A stretch of 64,000 bases of DNA. It comes from Neocallimastix lanati (nom. inval.). Lineage: Eukaryota > Neocallimastigomycota > Neocallimastigomycetes > Neocallimastigales > Neocallimastigaceae. How positions within the stretch are numbered: the first letter of the stretch is position 1; each line of letters begins with the position of its first letter. The position numbers and the translations under genes are program-made. The stretch covers positions 122,001 through 186,000 of the forward strand of contig JACVTC010000023.1 of NCBI GenBank assembly GCA_016946835.1, in the 5' to 3' direction. Of the stretch, positions 25,181 to 40,255 are shown piece by piece. The notes beneath the pieces were generated by a model. That model searched no databases and had not been told where the DNA came from. It saw nothing but the letters and a program-made list of their open reading frames with translations.

Positions 25181-25587
25181 TTTTATTTTATTTTATTTTA
25201 TTTTATTTTATTTTATTTTATTTTTATCTTTTTTTCAATTTTTGGAAAAATATCAATTTTTTATCTAATCAAAAACTTTATTTATAAAATATTTAAATTT
25301 ATTTTTCATTGTATTAGTAGAAGTACTTATTTTTAGAAATAACTTTATATAAATTTAAATTGAAGATAATATCATTTTAGCTTTAAATCATTTTATAATT
25401 TAAAATTTTATATCAATAAAAACTCTAATTTTAAATTATAAAAAATTATTTAAAGCTAGATATAAAATTTTTATTGAAGTCAAAAATTTTATATCAATAA
25501 AAACTATAATTATATCTACATACAACTTTTAAATAATTAAGGTAATAATAAGTTTTAAATTTTTTTTTAAATAATTAAGGTAATAAT

Positions 25588-25632
<45 letters not shown>

Positions 25633-26248
25633 TACATATATATTTAATATTTTATATTTTACGATTAAATTATATTTATTAAAATTTTTAAAAATAAAAC
25701 TAATTATCATTTTCTAGTTTAAAATATAATAAAAAAAAAAAAAAAAAAACTTTGACAGATAAATCAGATAAAAAAAGCTAATATTATTATTATATTATTA
25801 CACTTGCTCTATTTATAAATGTAAAATCTTATTCTAAATTTATATAAAGCTTATATCATATTATAAAAATTTTGATTTTATATAAATTTATATATATTTA
25901 TTAACATTTAAAAAAAATTTATCAATTTATCTTTACTTTCGAACTATAAAAATCAAATCTTTTTTTTTTTTAATTTTATTATTTAACCTTATAAGTAACA
26001 TTAAACAAACTAATTAGAAATACTGTAGAAATAAAAAAATATTTCTATTAAAGTTGTAATAATTTAATAATATATGTATCGTTTAAATTGTTTAATTTTT
26101 TTTATTTATATATATATATATATATATTTTTTTTTTTTATGAATATTTTTTTTTTATTATTCAAATCTATTTTCATTTTTTTATTTTAATATATAATAAT
26201 TTTTCTAATATTAAATTATTATTCATATATTAAACTAATTATTATCTT

Positions 26249-26289
<41 letters not shown>

Positions 26290-26447
26290 TTTGATTATTT
26301 TTTTTTATTCAATTCTATTTTCATTTTTTTATTTTAATATATAAAAATTTTTCTAATATTAAATTATTATTTATATATTAAAATAATTGAACTCAAAAAA
26401 AAAAAAAAAAAAAAAAAAAACATTTAATTTTTATATCAAATGTTTTA

Positions 26448-26481
<34 letters not shown>

Positions 26482-26706
26482 TTTTTCTATTATAATATTT
26501 TTAGATGATTTTAATATTTCAAAATAAGAAATAAAATAATAAATAAATATATAATTTTTTTTTCATTTCAAATTTATTATATTATATATAAATAGAAATT
26601 AAAAAAATATAAATAAAGTTAATTATTTATATATATAATTTTATATTATATATATATATTTGAATAAATATTTTTTTTTTCTTTTTTTAAAAAAAAAAAA
26701 CATTAT
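24959..26706. other. AT-rich intergenic region
   Basis: Divergence zone with (TTTTA)n, TA and poly(T) tracts. The apparent open frame around 25081-25287 is pure low complexity and is not a gene. A hairpin at 25378-25458 is listed separately. Confidence 0.55.
25378..25458. repeat. Inverted repeat (hairpin)
   Basis: TAGCTTTAAATCATTTTATA at the left pairs with the reverse complement of the right end (..ATTATTTAAAGCTA). The arms are about 32 bases with a short loop. A partly inverted copy of the ATATAAAATTTTTATTGA segment follows to about 25520. Possibly a small MITE; no target-site duplication was seen. Confidence 0.55.
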
Positions 26707-27893
26707 TTAATTTCTAATTAAAGATAAATAAATATCTTTTTGTTCTTGAATGTCCCATCTAACACCATTAACAATATCGCTGTGAGCATAACCTTCCTTG
26801 TAAACATATTCAATATCAACATTTGGACAAACACGCTTCATTTGATTCATGAGCTTTTTAGCTGAAGCTTCCGGAACCTTTTCATCTTTAGAAGTATAGT
26901 AGAAAACAAATTTCTTAACATTGAATGAGTCATCCACAGAATTATCATTCATATCTCTAACTACATCATGTGGAGAAACAGTTCTAGTTCTGAAAAGAAC
27001 CTTAACAAACTTTTCAACTAAACTATTGTTAATAGTCTCATCTTCATCAGCTTCAGCATATTCCTTCTTAATAATTTTATAATCATCAAAATCGAATGGA
27101 CCAGCTAAAAAGACAATCTTTTCAATAGCAGGCAATGGCTTTAATGTTACACCATTGTTTTCCATATAATTATAAGATTTGAATAAAGTTAAAGCCGTTA
27201 AATGGGCTCCAGCAGAATGTGAAGTTATAGTAATTCTCTTTGGATCACCACCATATTTCTTAATGTTTTCAAAAGTCCAATTAATAGCGGTGTATACATC
27301 ATAAACCATATCTTCAAAGACAGCAAATGGGAAAAGTCCATAATTTGGAAGAACAGCAACATAATCATTTTCTTCAAGAAAAGAACCAATTTTTGTAAAT
27401 TTTACCTTGTTACCTATTTTTTTTTTTTTTTATAAATAAATAAAAGTTATAAAAAAATACAATTATATTTTATTTAATATTCAGTATCTTATATATGTAT
27501 TTTTTTTTTTTTTATAAAAAAATACAATTATATTTTATTTAATATTCAGTATCTTATATATGTATTTTTTTTTTTTTTAGAAATATATATATATTTTTTT
27601 TCAAATTTCGAATTTTTTGATAGTCATAAATTAGACATAAATATCATAATAAAATAATAAAATAACAAAATATATACCTTTCTTCCATGTACCACCATAG
27701 ATATGAATAATGACTGGTTTTAAGTTTTCTTCATCAACTTCATCTTTGTTGTAATAGACATCAAGAGTTCTTGACTCATTATATTCAATATCACGTCTTT
27801 ATTTATATTTATATATAATTTTTTTTATTAATATTTTATAGATTATATTAATAAATGATAGTTATTAATTTAAAAACAATAAAATAAAAAAAA

Positions 27894-27926
<33 letters not shown>

Positions 27927-28087
27927 AAACTATATACATACTCAATATTTTTAACCTTTAAATAGTTTTCAACATCTTTCTTGTAATCTTTAAGGTCTTT
28001 TATATATTTAGATATACTTTTAGCATCACAAAGTGAAAGAACAAGAGCAAGAACAAATATAAATTTAAGAAATATAGTCGACTTCAT
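26707..28087 (-). CDS. Secreted alpha/beta-hydrolase (esterase, BD-FAE-like)
   Basis: Three exons (27942-28087, 27678-27796, 26707-27413) with phase-2 and phase-1 GT..AG introns give 323 residues. Residues 1-24 are a signal peptide (FIFVLALVLSLCDA). The fold's landmarks are in order: oxyanion strand IIHIYGGTW, nucleophile elbow TSHSAGAHL with Ser about 155, acid Asp about 265 (YYTSKDEKVPE) and His about 299 (EGYAHSDIV). The HSAGAH elbow is typical of the carboxylesterase/BD-FAE group, which acts on acyl esters including feruloyl groups on plant wall polysaccharides. The substrate is inferred, not shown. There is no dockerin, so it is probably a free secreted or ER-lumen enzyme. Intron 2 contains a 65-bp tandem duplication. 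Confidence 0.88.
27447..27576. repeat. 65-bp tandem duplication inside an esterase intron
   Basis: The segment TTATAAAAAAATACAATTAT through ATATATGTATTTTTT occurs at 27447 and again at 27512, essentially identical. It lies wholly in intron 2 of the esterase gene, so the coding sequence is unaffected. Confidence 0.8.
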
Positions 28088-28414
28088 TTTATTATATGAA
28101 TTCTATTTTTTAAAATCTATATAAACTTTGTATAAATATATATATAATTATTAATGCATATATAGAATATATATATTCCTCTATACTATTATTTATTTAT
28201 TTAGTTATTTATTTATTTAAATAATACGATATTATTTAAATAATATTTCGTATTACTTTAATATTTTTAATTTGATTTATTGAAAAAAAAAGAAAAAATT
28301 AAAAAAAATAAAAATAAAGTTGTCTTTATATACTTTTCATTATTATAATTATTAACTTTATATATGTATTATTAATTTTTATTAAAAATAAATAATTAAA
28401 TATTAATAATTCAT

Positions 28415-28484
<70 letters not shown>

Positions 28485-28667
28485 TAATAATAATAATAAT
28501 AATATAAATATAAATATAATAAAAATGCATAGTTGTACCACATGAAAATTTCATTCTTTTAACAATGGAATATTAAAAAAAAAAAAATTTTTTTTATCAA
28601 ATATATATTTATTATTATAAATTTAATATTATGTAGAGTTTTCCATTATTCAGTTTTTTTAAAATTT

Positions 28668-28703
<36 letters not shown>

Positions 28704-28901
28704 TATTCATACATTAAATATATATAAATTATATATAGATTCATTTTAATTCTTTCATTTATTTTATTGAAACTTTTTTAACTCTTCAATCGAATTGATT
28801 GTTTAAAAAAAATATTCTTTATTATTTCTATTTCTATTTCTTTTTTTTAATTTATTATCATAAAATTTATTAATTTTTATAATGAAAAAAAAAAATAATT
28901 G
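28088..28901. other. AT-rich upstream region of the esterase
   Basis: Low-complexity A/T sequence with AAT, ATTT and homopolymer tracts; no gene or discrete regulatory site recognised. Confidence 0.5.
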
Positions 28902-29130
28902 AATAATTAAATAATTGAATAGTTGAATAATTGAATAAATAAATATTAAATAATGAATAATGAATATTAAATAATGAATAATGAATATTAAATAATAAAT
29001 ATTGAATCTTAAATAACAAATATTAAATAATTGAATAATTGAATAATTGAATAATTGAATAATTGAATAATTGAATAATTGAATAATTGAATAATTGAAT
29101 AGTTGAATAGTTGAATAATTAAATATTGAC
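28902..29130. repeat. TTGAATAA octamer microsatellite
   Basis: Tandem TTGAATAA units, cleanest at 29037-29120, with degenerate AATGAATATTAAAT units at the left. The open frame through it on the minus strand is a consequence of the 8-bp repeat and not a gene. Confidence 0.8.
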
Positions 29131-29375
29131 ATAGTATAGATTCAATTAAATAGGATTCATTTATAGTTGGAAACAAAATAAATTTTTATGGAAAAAAAAA
29201 AAATTGAATTTTAATTTATATTAAATTTTAAATTATTTCAAATTAAATTTTAATTTATATTAAAAAGTTATTGTTTCATTACATTAAATATATATTAAAA
29301 AAAATATTAAAAAAATCATTAAAAAAAACATTAAAAAAATAGGATTTATAAAAAAAAAAATATTTTTATATCCAT

Positions 29376-29406
<31 letters not shown>

Positions 29407-30359
29407 TTATTCAATTATTATTCAAATATTATTTATTTATTTATTCAATTATTATTATTATTTATTTATTTATTATTCAATTACTATTCATATTATTAAT
29501 GTGTTAAGTAGTTACAAACGATTATAATAGTAAATAATAATAATTTAAATTTTTTATTAATTTTAAACTTTAAAAATTGTGGAATGGTAGAAATTGTGGA
29601 TGAATGCCATAAAATTAAATTTAATTAACGTTAATTGAAATTAATAAAATATAGAAAATTTAAAAAAAAAAATTAAATGAACCTAAAAAAAAAAAAAAAA
29701 AAAAAATTATTAAATTTTTGAAGTAAAAGTTTAAGAAAAAAATAAAAAAAAAAAAAATATATATATATAAAATATATAAAATATATTTAAAATATATATA
29801 AAATATATATATTTAATGATAATTAAATAATTAAATTAATATTTACAAACTATAATTAATAGTAATTAATAAATAAAAAATTATTTCCAAATAATAATTA
29901 AAATCATATAAAAAAATTTATAATAATAATAATAATAGTAATAATAATAATAAAAAAGAATAATAATAAAAAAGAATAATAAAAAAAAAGAAAAATAAAT
30001 ATAATGAATAATATTTTTTTGTAATTAATATCTATATTTAGGATAGCTAAGAACTTTAACATTGGATTTATAATTAATTAATTATAATTAATTCTTCTAT
30101 TGTGTGATTTCAAATTATAATTTCAAAGCATATACAATTAACCTTCCTAATTATATAACTTTAAATTAGCTTTTTTTATCTTTTACTTATTCTTTATTCA
30201 GTAAAAATTTAATTTAATTATTATTTAATAAATTTAATTATTCATTTCATTTATTTATTTATTTTTTGCCTATTTAATATAATTTATATTAATTTAAATA
30301 ATAAAAAAAATTTTATATTAAAAATTCATCATAAACAATGATGCCTAGATAGAAGGATT
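29131..30359. other. AT-rich intergenic region
   Basis: A/T-rich with TTTA and AAT microsatellites and scattered short unique stretches. No gene recognised. Confidence 0.5.
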
Positions 30360-31780
30360 CAGCTATTTATTATTTATTAATAAATACTCTTTTTATTATT
30401 TTTTATTTATTATTTATTAATAAATACTCTTTTTATTATTTATTATTTATTAATAAATACTCTTTTTATTATTTTTTATTTATTATTTATAATTATTATT
30501 CAATTATTTACTATTTACTCTTTACTATTTATTATTCCATATATTATTATTTATTATTTATTATTCAATTATTTATTATTTATTATTCAATTATTATTTA
30601 TTATTTATTATTTATTTAATACTATTCATTGTTTTGAGTAGATTTAAGATAATAATTTAATATAAATAAATAATCAACAAAAGGAAACAAAAATTTTAAA
30701 AAACAATATAAAAATTCTAATAGAGTTTTTATATTGTTTATTTAAAAATTTTATAGAATTAGATGAAGCATAAAATATAATTTATGAATAATAATAATAA
30801 TGTTTTTAAATAATTAAATAAGTTGATATAATATTTGTAATTATAATTATTATTTATTATTTATTATTTATTATTTATTATTTATTATTTATTATTCAAT
30901 TATTTATTATTTATTATTTATTATTTATTATTTATTATTTATTATTTATTAATAAATACTCTTTTTATTATTTATTATTTATTATTTATTATTTATTAAT
31001 AAATACTCTTTTTATTATTTATTATTTATTATTTATTATTTGTTATTTATTATTTATTATTTATTATTTATTATTTATTATTTATTATTTTTTATTTATT
31101 ATTTATTATTTATTAATTATTATTTATTATTCAATTGTTTATTATTAATTATTTATTATTTATTATTTATTATTTATTAATAAATACTCTTTTTATTATT
31201 TATTATTTATTATTTATTATTTATTAATAAATACTCTTTTTATTATTTATTATTTATTATTTATTATTTATTAATAAATACTCTTTTTATTATTTATTAT
31301 TTATTATTTATTATTTATTATTTATTATTTATTAATAAATACTCTTTTTATTATTTATTATTTATTATTTATTAATAAATACTCTTTTTATTATTTATTA
31401 TTTATTATTTATTAATAAATACTCTTTTTATTATTTATTATTTATTATTTATTAATAAATACTCTTTTTATTATTTATTATTTATTATTTATTAATAAAT
31501 ACTCTTTTTATTATTTATTATTTATTATTTATTAATAAATACTCTTTTTATTATTTATTATTTATTATTTATTAATAAATACTCTTTTTATTATTTATTA
31601 TTTATTATTTATTAATAAATACTCTTTTTATTATTTATTATTTATTATTTATTAATAAATACTCTTTTTATTATTTATTATTTATTATTTATTAATAAAT
31701 ACTCTTTTTATTATTTATTATTTATTATTTATTAATAAATACTCTTTTTATTATTTATTATTTATTATTATTTATTTCAA
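30360..31780. repeat. TTATTATTT satellite with a perfect 40-bp minisatellite
   Basis: From about 30360 the sequence is (TTATTTA)n-type repeat interspersed with the motif TTAATAAATACTCTTTTTAT. From 31341 to about 31780 the unit ACTCTTTTTATTATTTATTA... is repeated about 11 times at an exact 40-base period with no visible variation. Earlier copies (from 30960) have variable numbers of the 7-base internal unit. Noncoding. Confidence 0.9.
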
Positions 31781-31936
31781 ATTTTAAAACTATTCTTTAG
31801 GATTAAGAATGGGGGAAAAATCTTAATATATTTAATTTTTATATTTATTATGTGACGTGACATTTTTTCAAATAGTAATATATACCGTAATTGTTCATTT
31901 AAAATATATTTAAATATATTAATATATTAATAAGAA

Positions 31937-31975
<39 letters not shown>

Positions 31976-32424
31976 AAATATTTATTTTCTTTAATTATTT
32001 AAGATATTATAATTAATTTAAAAATATAAATAAATAAATAAAACAAATATTTATTTAATGAATGATTGAAAATTGACACATTAAATAAAATCTGAATGTA
32101 TATTATAATGCTCTTTTTTTTATCTTTATTTTATATAAATATATATTATTCAATAATATGTAATAAGCAAAGCTTAAAAAACCATCAATCATAGTTAAAA
32201 ATGGCCAAATAATATATGAAAAAAAATATATATATAAAAATATAATTAATAAAATAAAAAAATAAAAAAAAATTCTACAAAACTAATTTATATGAAATGT
32301 TAATAAAAACAATGGCTAAAAAAATTTTTATTTTCATATGATTTTTAAAAAATTTATAAAAAAAAAAATATTTTATACATATATATTATATATTATATAT
32401 TATATATTATATATTATATATTAT
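31781..32424. other. AT-rich spacer
   Basis: Low complexity, with a poly(A) run near 31940 and a (TATATTA)n tract just before 32425. No gene seen. Confidence 0.5.
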
Positions 32425-32531
32425 ATTGTGTTTCTTGAAGCAGAAGGCGCAGTTAAGCTGTGCTCCGATCTTTAGCTCCAACGTCCATCAAAGCTCGTGT
32501 TTGTCACCAGAGATACTTGTAAAACCTGGTT
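32425..32531. other. GC-richer island 2, unidentified
   Basis: A block of about 105 bases of ordinary composition follows a TATATTA microsatellite. It contains GCGCAGTTAAGCTGTGC, which resembles the internal box A region of eukaryotic 5S rRNA genes, but no complete 5S gene can be drawn. One plus-strand frame is open across it, too short to be meaningful. A dispersed noncoding repeat (SINE-like) is possible. Confidence 0.3.
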
Positions 32532-32710
32532 AACAGTATAGCAATACATTATAATAAAATGTTAATATAAAATTTATAATTTAAAATTTAATTTACACAC
32601 TTTATTTTTTTTTTTCCTACTTTCCTTTATACTACTTCAATTACTTATTTTTATTTTATTTACTTATACTTTTACCATTTCATTGTATAAAATTATTAAT
32701 TATCATTTTT

Positions 32711-32742
<32 letters not shown>

Positions 32743-33324
32743 GTGAAATTTAAATATATATACTTCTTTTTTTCATTGTTCCTAAATTTATTATAATTCT
32801 TCTTTAATATTCTTTTTAATAAAAGTTAATGTTATTATTTTATATTTTAAATAATTAATATAATTTTTATTATTTAAAATTTAAATAATAACATTAATAA
32901 AAATAATTAATTTAAAATAATTAATATTTTCAATATATAATATATAATTTATATTTTAATTTAAAAAGAAAAACTTTTATCAATTTAAAATGTAAAATAT
33001 GTAAATTTATTTTTACTTAAATTCAATGTATAAATAAATTGTTATGTAATTAAATTAAAAAAATAAGAATAAATTAATACTAATATTATTAATTATATTA
33101 GTACTTTATTTTTATTATTTTAATTATTTTTATTATTATTATTATTATATAATTATTCTCAAGTATTAGTTATTTTTTTTTTAAAATAATTATTTCAAAA
33201 ACAATTATATTTATGTATAATTAAAATTATTATTAAAATTCTTTTTTTTTTTTTTTTTTATTTTTATTTTAATTATTTAATGATTATATGATTATATTTT
33301 ATTTATTTAAATATAATTTCAATA

Positions 33325-33367
<43 letters not shown>

Positions 33368-34338
33368 ACAACGACGAAAAATATTTAATAGCTATATGAT
33401 TAAGATATAATATATTTATAATTATTAAAATATACATATAGTAACTGTATTAATATATGTTCATTTATTTTAAAAAAAAATATTTTAGATAAAAGGATAA
33501 TAAAATATTAAAAGAATACAGATTTTTAAAAAAATATTTTATAGAAAAATAAAATAAAATAGTAAAACAAAAAACCTATTAATTCTTAATTATTAATAAA
33601 ATTGAAATATATATTATATTCAAAAAATATACAATCATTAAAAAAAATATTAGAAAATTAGTGTTTTTAGTTTATGATTTAATTTACATTTTAATTAATA
33701 CTTCTATTTTATTACAACTTTTATTTATAATTTTTAAATATTAAATATTAAATAATATTACAAATAAATAGGATAGATGTTACGATAATATTTATATAGT
33801 TTATAAATTTAATTTTTTAAAAATTTTTTATTTTTTTACAAAACTCTTTTATATAATTAACATAAAAATATGTATTTAATGTATTGAAATAGGTTTGATC
33901 TAATTAAATGTATTATATATAAATTATTAAATTATGTATTATTAAAAAATATGTGTTTCGCTTCAAATAAATAAAATTAGTAAATAAGTAAAACAATGAG
34001 ATTTTTAACAGACTCTAAGTCTCATTTGATTCTATAAGTTTATTTAGAAGTTTAGAATACTTGGTTAATTTGAAAATTTATTAATCAATTTAGTAATTTA
34101 GTATAATTAGAATATTCATGATTAACGACATTTGAATATGCATTAATATATATATATAAGAAATGTATTAGGAATTAGAGAATTAGTAATTATATGTTTT
34201 TATATAATTCAGTAATTAATAATTAATAATTAATAATTAGTATTTAATATATAATATATAATAGTTTATTAAATTAAATAATATTAGTAATAAATAAATA
34301 TCTATAAAATGAGACGAAGGGGATAGTTTTAAAGTAGA
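32532..34338. other. AT-rich intergenic region
   Basis: Simple A/T sequence with a long poly(A) tract at about 33327-33365. No gene recognised. Confidence 0.5.
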
Positions 34339-35315
34339 ATGGAAAATGCCCTAACTGAGGACAACTTCGATAAATGGTACAAGGACGTCATCTTAGAAAT
34401 TTAAGGAGCTAGATAAGGTGAATATGCTGAATAAAAAAAAAAAAAGATGATATTATAAAATATACAATAAATGAATATTTCACTAAGATAAAGAGGGAAA
34501 GGATATTTTTCTGAGAAAGATGAAAGAAAAATTAAAGAACATAAAAATGAACAATTTTAAAGTTTTTAAACTTTGTAAGAAAATCAGTGAATACAAAAAT
34601 AAAATTTTTTTTAAGAAGAAAAGAATTCCACATAGTTTTCACTTAATTAATATTAAAAGTATTCAAGGATAAATATCATTAAGAAGAAATTAATGAAGAA
34701 CCAAAGATTTTCAGAAGGTTAGAAAACATAAAGTCCGGAAGCGATAAAGAAACCTTGGAATACATCAAGGAATTTTAGATATCACATAAAAGCTACGAAT
34801 AAACTTCTTAGAAATAAAGTACATTATTTCAAAAAAACGTTAATAAAATATTAGAAGGTATGAAAGAACAATTTAGAAACTGTCGAAATTCATTTCAAAA
34901 AAAAAAAATAAAAAATAAGAAAAAAAATGAAGAAATATCCTAGGTCACTAAAGAAAAAAATAAGAATTATTGTAGTCATCTCAAAGACTATAATCAATAC
35001 GATAATTACCAGAAATGTAATAATGAAAGAAAAAGTAATAATTAGTAAAAAAAATATATATATATTGTTATTTATGTGATAGTGATCACTAATTAGTCTA
35101 CAACAGTCTCTTTTATCTAATAAAAATCTTCACAATAATATAAAATACAATGTTGAAGAACCTAGAAAATTAAATATCCCAGTAGATGAAATTAATAACG
35201 TTGAACTATATTATGATAATAGTTCAGATAGTGACAAGTAATAAAGTTGAAATAAAAGAAATAGATTTGGTTGAATAAAATGAATAAATTATTAGAAATT
35301 TTGAAGGAAACCAGC

Positions 35316-35354
<39 letters not shown>

Positions 35355-35560
35355 GTTAAAAATTAAGCTAATAAAAATAGTAAAAAGAAAGACTTGTTGA
35401 ACTTGTTGAAAAATATTAACAAAAGTAGTGATAGTCATTATACAAGTGTCTCTAGTAATTACAACAGTAATAATAGTGATAGTAAAACTGATAATTTCAA
35501 TAATCATAAAAGAAAAAAGAAATCAGTTTTATGAAAGGACATAAATATGCCTGTTCTACA
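34339..35560 (+). mobile_element. Decayed copia-like Gag with stop codons at Gln-like positions
   Basis: The frame starting at ATG 34339 reads NALTEDNFDKWYKDVILEI, typical of a copia-type Gag N-terminus (L-x-x-x-N-x-x-x-W). In-frame TAA codons come at 34402, 34414 and 34432, each where Gln is plausible. After frame slips at A-runs, a second stretch (34690-35045) reads RRLENIKSGSDKETLEYIKE and again has TAG/TAA at 34776, 34800, 34809 and 34815. A damaged zinc-knuckle-like segment follows (YCSHLKDYNQYDNY, then CYLCDSDH), and a Ser/Lys/Asn-rich part near 35350-35520. No protease or pol domains remain. It is nonfunctional under the standard code. Confidence 0.6.
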
Positions 35561-36185
35561 GTAAAAGAAATTGAACCTCTTGGAATGTCAAATATATAAT
35601 ATTTTAGATTTTAGTTATTTATTTTTTTTTTTTTTAATTATAAAAGAATTTGTTATTTGTTATTTATTATTTAAAAAATACAATATTTATTTAATTACTT
35701 ATTATTAATAGAAATTTATTACTTATGTATTTATTTATTTATTTATTTAAACTGTATATTAAATGATGAGGCGTTAATTACAATTCATACAAGCCATTTT
35801 CCCAAATGCCCTATTCCTATTGTTATTATATAATAATGTAATGTAATAAAATTAAAATGTAATAAAATTTTATTTATTTATTTAAACTGTATATTAAATG
35901 ATGAGGCGTTAATTACAATTCATACAAGCCATTTTCCCAAATGCCCTATTCCTATTGTTATTATATAATAATGTAATGTAATAAAATTAAAATGTAATAA
36001 AATCTAAAACATATTAAAGTATATTATTAGAGATTAATAATATTAAAACTTTTTTATTATATTTGATTAATAAACTTTAATTATTACTGATTTTACAATA
36101 TGATTGACATCTCATTCAATTTATTTATTTAAAACTTTAATTTTAGTATATATTTTTAAAATAAATCAGTTTTTTCTTTTTTTTT

Positions 36186-36215
<30 letters not shown>
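35561..36215. repeat. AT-rich spacer with a 135-bp tandem duplication
   Basis: Two essentially identical 135-base units lie head to tail: ACTGTATATTAAATGATGAG begins at 35751 and again at 35886, ending near 36003 (..AATGTAATAAAAT). The rest of the span is A/T-rich and ends in a poly(T) run before 36216. No gene seen. Confidence 0.8.
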
Positions 36216-36217
<2 letters not shown>

Positions 36218-36440
36218 CTGGGATTACCGAGATGGGAGGACAATATGGAATACTGTCACGCCTTTAAACGTATCAGACTCTAACTGAGTTCATTGCCATA
36301 CCGTTTCGGCGTCCACCAGGACCTCCCTCTAAGCAAGGTTAATATATACGCAGCTTTATATGATGGACTTATTTTCAGTGATCTTCCTGAACCATCATCT
36401 AGAGAAGAACAACTACATTAGTCCTCTCACAGATCAAGAA
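36216..36440. other. GC-richer island 3, unidentified
   Basis: About 225 bases of balanced composition begin directly after a poly(T) run (AGCTGGGATTACCGAGATGG). One plus-strand frame is open across most of it with a single stop, containing RWEDNMEYCHAFKRIR and later VNIYAALYDGLIFSDLPEP, so it could be a decayed coding fragment. Alternatively, read on the minus strand it ends in a poly(A) tail, as a retroposed SINE would. I do not recognise it. Confidence 0.35.
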
Positions 36441-37410
36441 AAAAAAAAAAACATTATTCTTTTTATTGTTTTTTTTTTTTTTTTTTATTATTTATTTAAT
36501 ATTACAAAATATATATTATCAAATTTATATAATAATATTGATATTAATATGATATTTAAAAATAACTTTTTAATTTCATTTTTATATAGAATTAAATATT
36601 TATAAAATAATGAATACTTATAATAAATATCTAATTTTGATTGATTTTAATAGTTTTTTTTAATATAGATATTTTTTGTTTGTTTGTTTGTTTGCTTACA
36701 TTTCAAAATAGAAGAGAAAAAAAAATTATATCAAAATTCGTTATTTTTCAATATTTCCACTTAGAATAAAGAATAGTGAAGTATTTTATAATTATTCAAA
36801 TAATTATTTACCTATTTAATAATTGAAATAATTTTTTAAAATATTTAAATATATATTTTTATTTAAATATAAAAAAATATATATATTATTAATTATAAAT
36901 AATAAATAATAAATTCTATTAATTATATTCTAATTCAATTGATGCTATATAATTAAATTTATTGAAGAGTTTTTATAATATATTTAATATATATATATAA
37001 TTATTTTAAAAAAAAAATAAAATAAAAATAAATTTTTAATTAAAAAAATTAAAAAAAAAAAAAATTAAAAATTAAAATTATTATTAATTTTTTTTTTTTT
37101 TTTAATTTAGTCATATTAAAAATTAAGGAAAACAATAAATTTTTTATTTTTTAAAAACTTTTTTTTTTTTTTTAAAAGAAAAAAAAGAAAAAATAGAAAA
37201 AAAAAAGAAAAAAAATAAAAAAAATAAAAAAAAAATAAAAATAAAAAAATATATAATAAGAAAAATAATAATTTAAAATTTAAACAACTGTTAAAAAATA
37301 ATATAAATACATTTAATTTATTGAAAATAATAGGAATTAATTAATTTAAATTAATAAATAAATTAAAATAAATAAATATTCCATATATATATATATATTT
37401 TTATTAAAAT

Positions 37411-37447
<37 letters not shown>
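36441..37447. other. AT-rich upstream region
   Basis: Low-complexity A/T sequence ending in a long A run directly before the start codon at 37448. No gene or defined promoter element recognised. Confidence 0.5.
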
Positions 37448-39464
<2,017 letters not shown>

Positions 39465-39590
39465 TCAATCAATCAAAATAAAGAATAAAATTACAAAATA
39501 AAAAAAAAAAAAAAAAAATAAATAAATAAGTAAATAAATATTTGAAACCAATGAATATAATAAAGTTAAAATTTAAGGAAAGATTAAATC

Positions 39591-39621
<31 letters not shown>

Positions 39622-39809
39622 GTATATTACGAATGAAAAATGAATAATAATAATAATAATAATAACCATATAGTAACAATATAGTAACAAAGTTTAAAAA
39701 AAAAAAAAAAAAAAAATACAAAAATATATATACTACGCAAATAAAATTAAAAACTATATATATAAATATTTATATATAATAGTAATTAAGAAATAAATAA
39801 ATAATAAAA

Positions 39810-39848
<39 letters not shown>

Positions 39849-40255
39849 AAATAAAATTAAATATAAAAAAATAAAAAATATAATAAAAAAAATTTTTTTT
39901 TTTAAATTTACATAAAAGTTATAAAATAATATAATTCATCCATATTAAATTTTAAATTTTTTGTGGTTGTATACCTTTCATGATAAAATTTAATATGTTA
40001 AATATTGATGAATGAATATTATTAAATTAGAAAATTGATGTTATAAACATTATTTATTTATTTATTTATTTATCTATTTATTTATTTATTTATTCATTTA
40101 GTCTAATTTAATTACTACTTTTTCAATAAAAGTTATATATATATTTGTTTTTATTTAAAATATTACTAAAAGTATATTATTAACAATAGTAAAAATTTTC
40201 ATTATTAATTGAATTTTAATTTTTTTTTTTTTTTTTTTTTTTAGCTATAGTTATT
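39465..40255. other. Convergent intergenic region
   Basis: Between convergent genes; A-rich at the left and T-rich at the right, consistent with 3' untranslated and terminator sequence for both, but no defined signal could be picked out. Confidence 0.5.

Noticed and set aside
25081-25287. 68-codon frame rich in Lys/Phe/Ile
   Set aside because: Homopolymer and microsatellite translation only.
28803-29132. 109-codon minus-strand frame
   Set aside because: It is an artefact of the TTGAATAA octamer repeat.
30360-31780. CRISPR-like regular array
   Set aside because: The 40-bp units are contiguous identical repeats with no unique spacers, and the genome is eukaryotic.
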